A stretch of DNA of 21,327 bases from a virus: positions 1-21,327 of IMG/VR virus record IMGVR_UViG_3300006921_000203. One strand, written 5' to 3'. Position 1 is the stretch's first letter. Every line of letters begins with the position of its first letter. Shown here in pieces: positions 11,600 to 18,365 of the stretch. Under the pieces are notes generated by a model. That model searched no databases and had not been told where the DNA came from. It saw only the letters and a list, made by a program, of their open reading frames with translations. The position numbers and the translations under genes are program-made.

Positions 11600-13522
11600 A
11601 TGAATGAAAAGCTCGTAGTTGACCTGGAAGCAAATGGCTTTCAGGCTGATGTTACTAAGCTATGGTGCATCAGCATGTTTAATATAGAAACAAAAGAAAA
11701 AGAAACTTTTACTGATTGTAATGATAATTATAGGAGTATTGAAGAAGCTCTTAAAATTATGTCAACAGCAAAACAAATTATTGGACATAATTGGATTGCG
11801 TATGACCAAGTAGTGCTAGAAAAGTTGTACGACTTTAAAACTAGCGCAACGCTTGTTGATACGTTCCTTATGTCTCAATTATTGGACTTTAATCGCAAAC
11901 TCGGGCGAACGAAAGGCAGGCATAGTTTAGCTCAATGGGGCGAAGCTTTAGGAGTTCTTAAGCCAGCGCAAGAGCAATGGGAAGTGTACGAAGATGCTAT
12001 GCTTAATAGATGCGAAATGGATGTACAAATAAATGTTCGCGTTTATATACAATTAATGAAAGAGTTTAAGAAATCAGGTATTCCTAAGTCAGTTATTCAA
12101 CGTGAGTTTGCTATTGCTAGAATTAGCGCGCAACAAGTAAAAAATGGTTGGTTGATTGATGAAAGATTGGCTTTAAGGCACATACATTTTCTAAAGAAAG
12201 AAATTGAAACACTCAGGAAAAATATTGAGCCATTAATGCCTAAAATTGTTAAATGCCCAGATGTCTGGGTTACTAATAAAGAATGCAACGAAATCTTAGG
12301 AACAGTCGGTATTAGGTATGACACTGAGTTAAAAGAAGGGCAACGCTTGAAAAAACCAATTTTACCAAGGTATACTAAAGCTGGCCAATTACATTCAGCG
12401 CAAGTTAAGTGGCTTGGGGAAGAAGTAGAAGTCCACGGTGCTTACTGCCGGGTACAATTTGACGACGCTAAATTAACGCAACACAGCGAAGTGAAAAAGT
12501 TACTATTTAAAAATGGGTGGAAGCCAACTGAATGGAATATGAAAAGAACTGCCGAAGGGAGAATGATTAGAACTTCAGCTAAATTAACGGAGGATTCCTA
12601 TGGGTCTATTAAAGGGACTCTTGGCAAAGATATTGCTTTACACGCTACATACCAGCATCGCCTTAACACTCTTCAAAATCAAAAAGAAGAAGCAAAAGGC
12701 TGGCTAGGATCAAGGCGCAAAGATGGTAGAATTGAGTGCGTGCCATTTACTTTAGGAACAGCAACAGGTAGAATGAGTCACAAAAATCTAGTAAATGTTC
12801 CAGGGGCTAAAGCGACATTTGGCAAAGAAATGAGAGAAATCTTTATAGCGCCTCGTGATAAAGTTTTAGTTGGGTGTGATTTAGCATCTGCGCAATTAAG
12901 ATTGCTAGCTGCTGCTATGGGAGATAAAACTTACTCAGAAACAGTTATTGCTGGTAAAGAGTCCGAAGGAACTGATGTTCACACGGTAAACCAAAAAGCC
13001 GCGGGTTTAAAAACTAGAGCGCAAGCTAAAACTTTTATATACGCGTTTTTATTTGGGGCAGGTGACACTAAAATTGGTTCTATTGTTGGTGGTAAAGCTA
13101 AAGACGGTAAAGATCTTAAAGCAAAATTCTTAAAGAGCTTTCCGGCATTAAGCAAGTTACAATCTAAATTGAGGTTAGATTTTGAAAAGTCTGGTGGCAA
13201 AACTATTATTGCTCAGGATGGTAGAAAAATTCAAGTCGATTCTCCTCATAAATTACTTAACTATTTGCTACAAGGTAACGAAGCTATTCTTGCAAAAGAA
13301 TGGGCTAATATATCTGCAAAGCTAATAGAAAAAAATAATATTGATTGTAAGCTACTAGCTATTATGCACGATGAGCAAAACTTTGAGTGCTCTGCCGAAG
13401 ATGCGCCTAGACTAGCGACTATACTAGAAAAGGCTGCAACTATAGCAGGTGAGCAGTTAGGTTTTAATTGTAGAATGGATGGCACATCTAAAATAGGAGA
13501 AACTTGGTATGACATACACTAA
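11600..13522 (+). CDS. Family A DNA polymerase with 3'-5' exonuclease, T7 gp5-like
   Basis: The replicative polymerase (640 residues; T7 gp5 has 704). Exonuclease: Asp8 and Glu10 in VVDLEANGF, Asp69 in GHNWIAYDQ, Asp141 in CEMDVQ. Polymerase: TATGRMSHKNLVNVPG (387-402); motif A VGCDLASAQLRLLA with Asp427 and Gln432 where most family A enzymes have Glu; motif B KTRAQAKTFIYAFLFGAG with Arg473, Lys477, Tyr481; motif C IMHDEQ with Asp591. Residues about 245-311 (KKPILPRY ... LLFKNGWKPTEW) resemble the thumb insertion of T7 gp5 that binds thioredoxin. Tyr481 corresponds to T7 Tyr526, a residue associated with fast, virulent-phage polymerases. GGAGATATAAAT precedes the start. Confidence 0.95.
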   Translation: MNEKLVVDLEANGFQADVTKLWCISMFNIETKEKETFTDCNDNYRSIEEALKIMSTAKQIIGHNWIAYDQVVLEKLYDFKTSATLVDTFLMSQLLDFNRKLGRTKGRHSLAQWGEALGVLKPAQEQWEVYEDAMLNRCEMDVQINVRVYIQLMKEFKKSGIPKSVIQREFAIARISAQQVKNGWLIDERLALRHIHFLKKEIETLRKNIEPLMPKIVKCPDVWVTNKECNEILGTVGIRYDTELKEGQRLKKPILPRYTKAGQLHSAQVKWLGEEVEVHGAYCRVQFDDAKLTQHSEVKKLLFKNGWKPTEWNMKRTAEGRMIRTSAKLTEDSYGSIKGTLGKDIALHATYQHRLNTLQNQKEEAKGWLGSRRKDGRIECVPFTLGTATGRMSHKNLVNVPGAKATFGKEMREIFIAPRDKVLVGCDLASAQLRLLAAAMGDKTYSETVIAGKESEGTDVHTVNQKAAGLKTRAQAKTFIYAFLFGAGDTKIGSIVGGKAKDGKDLKAKFLKSFPALSKLQSKLRLDFEKSGGKTIIAQDGRKIQVDSPHKLLNYLLQGNEAILAKEWANISAKLIEKNNIDCKLLAIMHDEQNFECSAEDAPRLATILEKAATIAGEQLGFNCRMDGTSKIGETWYDIH

Positions 13523-13673
13523 TGGCGAAATGCAGGAAGAAGATGGCATTTACTGCGAAAGAATAGATGGAGAAGTTTTATGTATGAAGTTTTCTGAATA
13601 CATGAAAAAAGGTTTTGTGCTTTCTGAAGCATTACCAATTAAGGAAATGACAAACCCTCCAAAGGGTCATTAA
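13509..13673 (+). CDS. Unrecognised acidic 54-residue protein
   Basis: The ATG at 13509 overlaps the end of the DNA polymerase gene by 14 bases; an ATG at 13530 is the alternative start. The product reads MTYTNGEMQEEDGIYCERID then GEVLCMKFSEYMKKGF and ends with a Pro-rich tail. Cys16 and Cys25 are its only cysteines. No family is recognised. It is the last gene before the intrinsic terminator at 13684-13722, closing the replication gene block. Confidence 0.55.
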   Translation: MTYTNGEMQEEDGIYCERIDGEVLCMKFSEYMKKGFVLSEALPIKEMTNPPKGH

Positions 13674-13683
13674 ATAAATTAAG

Positions 13684-13722
13684 CAATTTAACCTGTATAA
13701 AATATGGGTTAAATTGTTTTTT
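13684..13722 (+). terminator. Intrinsic terminator after the DNA polymerase block
   Basis: CAATTTAACC (13684-13693) pairs perfectly with GGTTAAATTG (13707-13716) around a 13-base loop and is followed by six T residues (13717-13722). This is a classic intrinsic terminator. It lies eleven bases after the stop at 13673 and before the reductase gene, so the nrd block probably has its own promoter or depends on read-through. Confidence 0.85.
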
Positions 13723-13743
13723 CGCAAATAAACAGGGAGAAAT

Positions 13744-15525
13744 ATGAGAAATTATTTAGGAATAAAAATTGACCTAAAAAAAGATTTAAAAATAACAGAA
13801 CAAGCAAAAGAATTGCTTGATAATTTTTATTTAAAGAAGGGAGAAACGTCACCTCAGCAAGCTTACGCAAGAGCAAGCGTTGCATATTCGGGTGGTGACT
13901 TAGAATTAGCGCAAAGACTTTACAATGCTGTATCAGATGGGTGGTTTATGTTTTCATCCCCAATACTTTCTAACGCACCAAAAGAGGGAGAACCTGTAAA
14001 AGGCTTACCTATTAGCTGCTTTTTGTCTTATGTACCAGACACATTAGAAGGCCTTATAGAGCATCAATCTGAATTAGCTTGGCTATCGGTAAAAGGGGGA
14101 GGTGTTGGGGGCCACTGGTCGGATGTTAGAGCGGTTTCGGATAAAGCACCGTCGCCCATTCCTTTCATTAAGGTTGCTGATTCATCAATGACTGCGTATA
14201 AGCAAGGTAAAACAAGAAAAGGATCTTATGCAGCTTATTTGGATATTAGTCACCCTGATATTGTAGAGTTTCTTAATATCAGAGTGCCCACAGGCGGAGA
14301 TAGCAATCGTAAATGCTTTAACTTGCATAATGCTGTAAATATTACAGACAGCTTTATGAACAAAGTTATTGAAGGCAAATCTTGGGACCTGATTGATCCT
14401 CACGATAAATCTGTTAGAGATACTGTAGACGCTAGAGATTTATGGCAAAGAGTTTTAGAAACAAGGTTTAGAACGGGAGAGCCTTATATTAACTTTATTG
14501 ACGAATCTAATAGAAAATTGCCTCAAGCATTAAAAGATAAAGGGCTATCTATTAAAGGGTCTAACTTGTGCAATGAAATACATTTGCCTACAGATAAGGA
14601 CAGAACAGCCGTTTGCTGTTTGTCGTCGCTTAATTTAGAAAAGTTTGAAGAATGGCAAAATACTACATTAGTGCAAGATTTAATCACTATGTTAGATAAT
14701 GTACTTGAAGAGTTTATAAAACACTCACCCCCAGAAATTGCAAGAGCTGCTTATTCTGCCGCGTCTGAGCGCAGCTTAGGCTTAGGGGCCATGGGATTTC
14801 ATAGTTATTTACAGGCAAGCAATATACCTTTTGAGTCGGCATTGGCTGTCAGCAAAAATCAAATGATATTTAAGCATATTAAAGAAAAAGCAGTAGAAGC
14901 TACAAAAGCTTTAGCTAAAACTAGAGGTGAATACAAGTTAGGTAAAGGCACAGGCCGTAGAAATAGTCATTTGTTAGCTATTGCGCCTAACGCTAATTCA
15001 GGCATGATACTTGGAACATCGCCCTCTATTGAACCTCTTAAATCAAATGCATTTACGCATAGAACCAGAGTAGGGGCTCATTTAATTAAAAATACAAATT
15101 TAGAATTTGTGTTAGAAGAGCACAGGCTAAGATTAGCTGAAAGTAAAGAGTGGTTAGAAGAAGAATGGAGAGACATTATAAGGCATGAGGGGTCTGTTCA
15201 ACATTTAGATTACTTAACAGATTGGGAAAAAGATGTATTTAAAACTGCATTTGAACTAGATCAGCATTGGGTTGTTCAGCACGCAGCAGACCGACAAGTG
15301 CATATTTGCCAAGGGCAGTCTGTCAATGTTTTCTTTGAAGCGGGGTCAATGAAGTCTTATGTTAATAGCGTCCACGTTACCGCTTGGAAATCTAATCTTA
15401 AGGGCTTATATTATTTAAGAGCTTCTGCTGGTGAAACAGGTGAAAAGGTTGGAATAAAAGTAGAACAAGATAAAATTAAAGATTTTAAAATTGATGATAC
15501 TGAATGCTTAGCGTGTTCAGGATAA
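13744..15525 (+). CDS. nrdA: Ribonucleoside-diphosphate reductase large subunit (class I, NrdA)
   Basis: The subunit reduces ribonucleotides to deoxyribonucleotides using a radical from the small subunit encoded next. Catalytic residues visible: Cys92 in PISCFLS and Cys291 in AVCCLSSLNL (redox pair), Asn274, Cys276 and Glu278 in SNLCNEI (the radical-site triad), the GLYYLRA tyrosine pair of the radical path, and the C-terminal tail CLAC (Cys588, Cys591) that passes electrons from thioredoxin. At 593 residues it lacks the N-terminal ATP-cone of the 760-residue E. coli protein, so dATP feedback inhibition through that cone is absent, as expected for a phage enzyme. AGGGAGAAAT precedes the ATG. 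The small subunit follows after 16 bases. Confidence 0.95.
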   Translation: MRNYLGIKIDLKKDLKITEQAKELLDNFYLKKGETSPQQAYARASVAYSGGDLELAQRLYNAVSDGWFMFSSPILSNAPKEGEPVKGLPISCFLSYVPDTLEGLIEHQSELAWLSVKGGGVGGHWSDVRAVSDKAPSPIPFIKVADSSMTAYKQGKTRKGSYAAYLDISHPDIVEFLNIRVPTGGDSNRKCFNLHNAVNITDSFMNKVIEGKSWDLIDPHDKSVRDTVDARDLWQRVLETRFRTGEPYINFIDESNRKLPQALKDKGLSIKGSNLCNEIHLPTDKDRTAVCCLSSLNLEKFEEWQNTTLVQDLITMLDNVLEEFIKHSPPEIARAAYSAASERSLGLGAMGFHSYLQASNIPFESALAVSKNQMIFKHIKEKAVEATKALAKTRGEYKLGKGTGRRNSHLLAIAPNANSGMILGTSPSIEPLKSNAFTHRTRVGAHLIKNTNLEFVLEEHRLRLAESKEWLEEEWRDIIRHEGSVQHLDYLTDWEKDVFKTAFELDQHWVVQHAADRQVHICQGQSVNVFFEAGSMKSYVNSVHVTAWKSNLKGLYYLRASAGETGEKVGIKVEQDKIKDFKIDDTECLACSG

Positions 15526-15541
15526 ATATAAGGAGAGAGAA

Positions 15542-16510
15542 ATGAGTTTATTAGAAGAAAGCAAAACGTATAAACCTTTTAAGTACCCGTTTGCAATGGA
15601 GGTCACAGAGGACCACGAAAAAATTCATTGGGGAACATGGGAACTAAAATTGCAAGAAGACGTTGACCAGTGGAAAAAAGAAGTAATAACCCCGGAAGAA
15701 AAGAATCACATAACACAAATATTTAGATTGTTTACACAATCAGATGTGCAAGTGGCCACAAACTATTGTGATTTATTTATTCCTAAGTTCAAAAACAATG
15801 AAATTAGAAATATGCTTTTATCCTTTGCTAATCGTGAAGGAACCCATCAAAGGGCTTACGCATTATTAAATGATACGCTAGGATTTCCAGACGAAGAATA
15901 CTCAGCATTTTTAGAGTATAAAGAGATGGTTGCTAAAATTGAATTTATGCAAAACAATGATGTAACAACCCATCATGGCTTAGGAAAAGCTTTAGCGCAA
16001 ACTTGTATTAATGAAGGTATGAGCTTATTTTCAGCATTTATTATGCTTCTTAACTACCAACGTTTTGGCAAAATGAAAGGTATGTGTGAAGTTGTTGAGT
16101 GGTCAATAAGGGATGAGACCAAACACGTAGAGGCTATGACCAAGTTATTTAGGGTATTTGTTGATGAGCATCCTCGTATTGTTAATGATGAATTTAAAAA
16201 CGAAGTATACGAAATGGTTAGAGTTGCTGTTGCATTGGAAGACAAAGTAGTTGATTTAGCATTTGGCCTTGGCCCAGTTGAAGGACTGACGGCTAAAGAA
16301 GTTAAAAGCTATATTAGGTACATTGCGGATAGAAGGCTTATACAATTAGGGCTAAAACCTAATTTTAAGGTTAAAGAGAACCCATTACCTTGGGTAGAAT
16401 GGATTATTGGTGGTGACAGCTTTAAAAACTTTTTTGAAGGGACTGTTACAGATTACAACGCGGCAGGAATGTCAGGCGATTCTTGGGGTTGGGCAGAGGA
16501 GGCACAATGA
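15542..16510 (+). CDS. nrdB: Ribonucleoside-diphosphate reductase small subunit (class I, NrdB)
   Basis: This subunit holds the di-iron tyrosyl-radical cofactor. All ligands can be placed at the same spacing as in E. coli NrdB: Asp68, Glu99, His102 and radical Tyr106 in NREGTHQRAY, Glu158 in CINEGMSLF, and Glu192 and His195 in RDETKH. The enzyme is therefore class Ia-like rather than a Tyr-less variant. The C-terminus (SGDSWGWAEEAQ) would bind the large subunit. Length (322) is slightly short of the E. coli 376. AAGGAGAGAGAA gives the start. Its stop overlaps the next start codon (ATGA at 16507-16510). Confidence 0.95.
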   Translation: MSLLEESKTYKPFKYPFAMEVTEDHEKIHWGTWELKLQEDVDQWKKEVITPEEKNHITQIFRLFTQSDVQVATNYCDLFIPKFKNNEIRNMLLSFANREGTHQRAYALLNDTLGFPDEEYSAFLEYKEMVAKIEFMQNNDVTTHHGLGKALAQTCINEGMSLFSAFIMLLNYQRFGKMKGMCEVVEWSIRDETKHVEAMTKLFRVFVDEHPRIVNDEFKNEVYEMVRVAVALEDKVVDLAFGLGPVEGLTAKEVKSYIRYIADRRLIQLGLKPNFKVKENPLPWVEWIIGGDSFKNFFEGTVTDYNAAGMSGDSWGWAEEAQ

Positions 16511-16680
16511 GCAATCCTAACAACAATCAAAACGCCTTAAGCTTAGCTTTAGAAATAAATAGATCTTTGAAAAAAGAAATAGAAGATTTAAAAGAAGAGC
16601 TAGAAAGGCTAAAATACAAAGAAGTGCGTCTTAGCAAAGAAGAGTATATTGCTAAAATAGGAGAGTTAGATGGTATATAG
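16507..16680 (+). CDS. Small coiled-coil protein, 57 residues
   Basis: The start at 16507 (MSNPNNNQNALSLA) is chosen over an upstream ATG at 16483 inside nrdB because GAGGAGG lies directly before it and the ATGA overlap couples it to nrdB. Residues 11-50 form one charged helix with heptad-like Leu/Ile spacing (INRSLKKEIEDLKEELERLK), typical of a short coiled coil. No family is recognised. The next small gene overlaps its end. Confidence 0.65.
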   Translation: MSNPNNNQNALSLALEINRSLKKEIEDLKEELERLKYKEVRLSKEEYIAKIGELDGI

Positions 16681-16846
16681 AAATAAATGCACAGTTTGTG
16701 GGCTTGAAGAGGATGAGCATAGGGCTTTAGCGGATTATAATAAACCTAGCCCTTGCACAGCTTGTGGAAGTAAAACTAAAAATGTTATAGATGGAGTTAG
16801 GGTTAAGCCATTTACGAATGGCCCTAATAATGGGAGAATGAAGTAA
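16670..16846 (+). CDS. Small zinc-ribbon-like protein, 58 residues
   Basis: ATG at 16670 overlaps the end of the coiled-coil gene by 11 bases, with AGGAG at 16659-16663 upstream. Two CxxC pairs (Cys7-Cys10 in CTVC and Cys29-Cys32 in CTAC) separated by 18 residues form a likely zinc ribbon. The C-terminus is basic and Asn/Gly-rich (KPFTNGPNNGRMK). T7-like phages often place small zinc proteins near endonuclease I, and the next gene is that nuclease. No named family is recognised. Confidence 0.65.
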   Translation: MVYRNKCTVCGLEEDEHRALADYNKPSPCTACGSKTKNVIDGVRVKPFTNGPNNGRMK

Positions 16847-17253
16847 TGGGTTATAGACCAAATAATAAATGGAAAGCTTCAATAAGAAATGCTGATTCTA
16901 AATGGGAAGGGGAGTTAGGAGAAGGGTTACTAAAAGATTGGGAACACCACCCAGATAAAATTTCTTACACAATTGACCATACTTACACCCCGGACTTTGG
17001 CAAAGGTAATTTAATTATAGAAGCTAAAGGTAGATTTATGGACAGCGCAGAAGCTAGAAAATATGTGTGGATTAGGGACTCTTTGCCAAAAGGTAAAGAG
17101 TTGCTATTTTTATTTTATAATCATAAAACTCCAATGCCTCATGCAAAAGTTCGTAAAGATGGAACAAAGCTAACCCACGGCGAATGGGCAACTAAAAATA
17201 AATTCAGGTGGTATACTGAAAACACAATAACACAAGTAATAGGAGATAAATAA
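16846..17253 (+). CDS. Endonuclease I (Holliday junction resolvase), T7 gp3-like
   Basis: The enzyme cuts branched DNA and host DNA. The PD-(D/E)xK core is visible: Glu21 or Glu23 in the first helix, Asp50 in YTPDFGKGN, and Glu59 with Lys61 in IIEAKGRF, followed by the family's helix SAEARKYVWIRD. Spacing matches T7 gp3 (E20, D55, E65, K67), and 135 residues is close to its 149. The C-terminal part includes LTHGEWATKNKF, like the SYGEFCEKHGIKF region of T7. The start overlaps the preceding stop codon (TAATG). Confidence 0.9.
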   Translation: MGYRPNNKWKASIRNADSKWEGELGEGLLKDWEHHPDKISYTIDHTYTPDFGKGNLIIEAKGRFMDSAEARKYVWIRDSLPKGKELLFLFYNHKTPMPHAKVRKDGTKLTHGEWATKNKFRWYTENTITQVIGDK

Positions 17254-17453
17254 TGGCTACAATAGCAAAAGTAACAATTCAACTGGTGGATGTGGATTCA
17301 CCATTTTTAAATACTTCTATAGTAGAAATAGATGAGGTACCAATGAGTGATGATGTTCATAGGAGCCTTATCCAGTTTTTACTTGAAACTAAACAACCAA
17401 AAGAAGATAAAAATAAAAAGCCGGCAATTGTTGGCTCTGAGGAGAAAAAATAA
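17253..17453 (+). CDS. Unrecognised 66-residue protein
   Basis: Start overlaps the endonuclease stop (TAATG), with GGAGATAAAT upstream. The first 50 residues look like a small alpha/beta domain (MATIAKVTIQLVDVDSPF, then SIVEIDEVPMSDDVHRSLIQ). The tail is Lys/Asp/Glu-rich and probably disordered (KQPKEDKNKKPAIVGSEEKK). No family is recognised. Coupled on both sides by one-base overlaps. Confidence 0.65.
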   Translation: MATIAKVTIQLVDVDSPFLNTSIVEIDEVPMSDDVHRSLIQFLLETKQPKEDKNKKPAIVGSEEKK

Positions 17454-17638
17454 TGCAATGTGATAAATACCCAGTTATGGAAATAGCAGAGGCACTTAGC
17501 ACCGCAGTTAATTTATACGAAAGTATTAACTACAGTGATGAAATGAAAGAGGAGTTAGAAATTACAATTTTAGGGCTAATTAAGTCTTTAAGAATTTCAG
17601 CGTTTCATAGTTCGGAGAAAAGAGAATGCATAAAGTAA
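17453..17638 (+). CDS. Unrecognised helical 61-residue protein
   Basis: Start overlaps the previous stop (TAATG), with GAGGAG about ten bases upstream. The chain is nearly all helical, acidic in the middle (YSDEMKEELEITILGLIKSL) and basic at the end. Cys3 and Cys59 are its only cysteines. No family is recognised. Its last 13 bases contain the start of the thioredoxin gene, and the GGAG inside it is that gene's ribosome binding site. Confidence 0.65.
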   Translation: MQCDKYPVMEIAEALSTAVNLYESINYSDEMKEELEITILGLIKSLRISAFHSSEKRECIK

Positions 17639-17907
17639 TAAAATTTCATGCGGATTGGTGTGGGCCTTGTAAAAACTATGGCCCTATATTTGATAAGGTA
17701 ACAAATAGGCTTACAGGAGATTGGAAAGTAGAAAAATATAATATTGAATCTCCAGAGGGCTCTGAAATAGCAGTAGCTTACGGAGTAAAGTCAATACCTA
17801 CAACAGTAATTGAAATTAGTGGCAAAGAGCCGCGAAAGTTAGTTGGAGCATTATCAAGTGATACTCTAGCAAAAGAGCTTACTGTCAAAAAAGGACTAGT
17901 TGAATAA
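17626..17907 (+). CDS. Thioredoxin
   Basis: A 93-residue thioredoxin with active site WCGPC (Trp11 to Cys15), the structural KFHADWCG strand before it, and the cis-Pro region KSIPTTV (56-62). It can reduce the C-terminal CxxC of the phage ribonucleotide reductase. T7 uses host thioredoxin as the processivity factor of its DNA polymerase; the thumb insertion seen in the polymerase here raises the possibility that this phage supplies its own. It is the last + strand gene with strong support before the convergent terminators. The start overlaps the previous gene, with GGAG at 17614-17617. Confidence 0.93.
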   Translation: MHKVIKFHADWCGPCKNYGPIFDKVTNRLTGDWKVEKYNIESPEGSEIAVAYGVKSIPTTVIEISGKEPRKLVGALSSDTLAKELTVKKGLVE

Positions 17908-17915
17908 GTAAATAT

Positions 17916-17957
17916 GGGCTATAGTTGGGTTAAAACCTGGTTATGGCCCTTTATTTT
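17916..17957 (+). terminator. Intrinsic terminator after the thioredoxin gene
   Basis: GGGCTATAGTT (17916-17926) pairs with GGTTATGGCCC (17939-17949) through 11 positions, with several G-T pairs; the loop can close further (GGG with CCT). It is followed by TTTATTTTT. G-T pairs form only in the + strand RNA, consistent with stopping rightward transcription. A 25-codon ORF (17914-17991) spans the same bases, but it has no ribosome binding site. Confidence 0.75.
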
Positions 17958-17991
17958 TGCCCATTGCTTCATATTACTTGTTTTAAAGTAG

Positions 17992-18132
17992 TTAAAAATA
18001 AAGCTAAACAAACATAAGCCAAGCATTTAAAAGTGCTCTATACGGGGATCCTGGAGATCAGCTTTTCCTTAAAAAGCAAAAATAAAGCTACAAATTGGAC
18101 GTTATATCCAAAATGTAGCTTTATTTTTTGTT
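17992..18132. other. Convergent intergenic region with a chain of small hairpins
   Basis: Between the + strand block and the - strand genes, 141 bases hold successive inverted repeats: AGCATT/AGTGCT (18022-18037), GATC/GATC around CTGGA (18047-18059), GCTTTT/AAAAGC (18061-18077), then the bidirectional terminator at 18078-18128. AAAAATAAAGCT occurs as a direct repeat at 17994 and 18078. No ORF is supported here. Beyond termination, its function is unknown. Confidence 0.6.
18078..18128. terminator. Bidirectional intrinsic terminator
   Basis: AAAAATAAAGCTACA (18078-18092) pairs perfectly with TGTAGCTTTATTTTT (18114-18128). The apical part can form a second stem (TTGGA 18095-18099 with TCCAA 18107-18111). 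The arm ends are A-rich on one side and T-rich on the other, so RNA from either strand ends in a U-rich tract. It separates the rightward block from the leftward genes. Confidence 0.88.
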
Positions 18133-18363
18133 TTAGTAGCCTCGCCAATCTTTCGTGGCTTTTACTAACTTTTGAGCTTCAATCTTTCTTACATTTGCTT
18201 CAGCTTTAGACATTCCAGCTTTAAGATTATCGTGATAAACTTTATTAACCATAAATGTGTTAACTTTGGGAGTACCCGCAAATTTTTCAGGCCCTCCGTT
18301 AGCTTTTAACAATTCAGCATCTGTCATTCCTTGAGCAGACATTACATTGTAATCTTTGTACAT
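18133..18363 (-). CDS. Unrecognised 76-residue protein
   Basis: The ATG at 18363 is preceded on the - strand by GAGGAGGATAACT, a strong ribosome binding site lying over the end of the RNA polymerase-like gene, only two bases away. The protein starts MYKDYNVMSAQGMTDAELLK and has a Lys/Ala-rich helical C-terminal half (GMSKAEANVRKIEAQKLVKA) ending DWRGY. No family is recognised. Its position after a probable virion protein suggests a late, structural or accessory product. Confidence 0.75.
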   Translation of the reverse strand: MYKDYNVMSAQGMTDAELLKANGGPEKFAGTPKVNTFMVNKVYHDNLKAGMSKAEANVRKIEAQKLVKATKDWRGY

Positions 18364-18365
18364 AG

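Noticed and set aside
17914-17991. ORF of 25 codons starting MGYSWVKTWLWPF, hydrophobic and holin-like
   Set aside because: It has no ribosome binding site and its first half is the terminator hairpin after the thioredoxin gene; the amino acid pattern is explained by the hairpin and T-rich bases.
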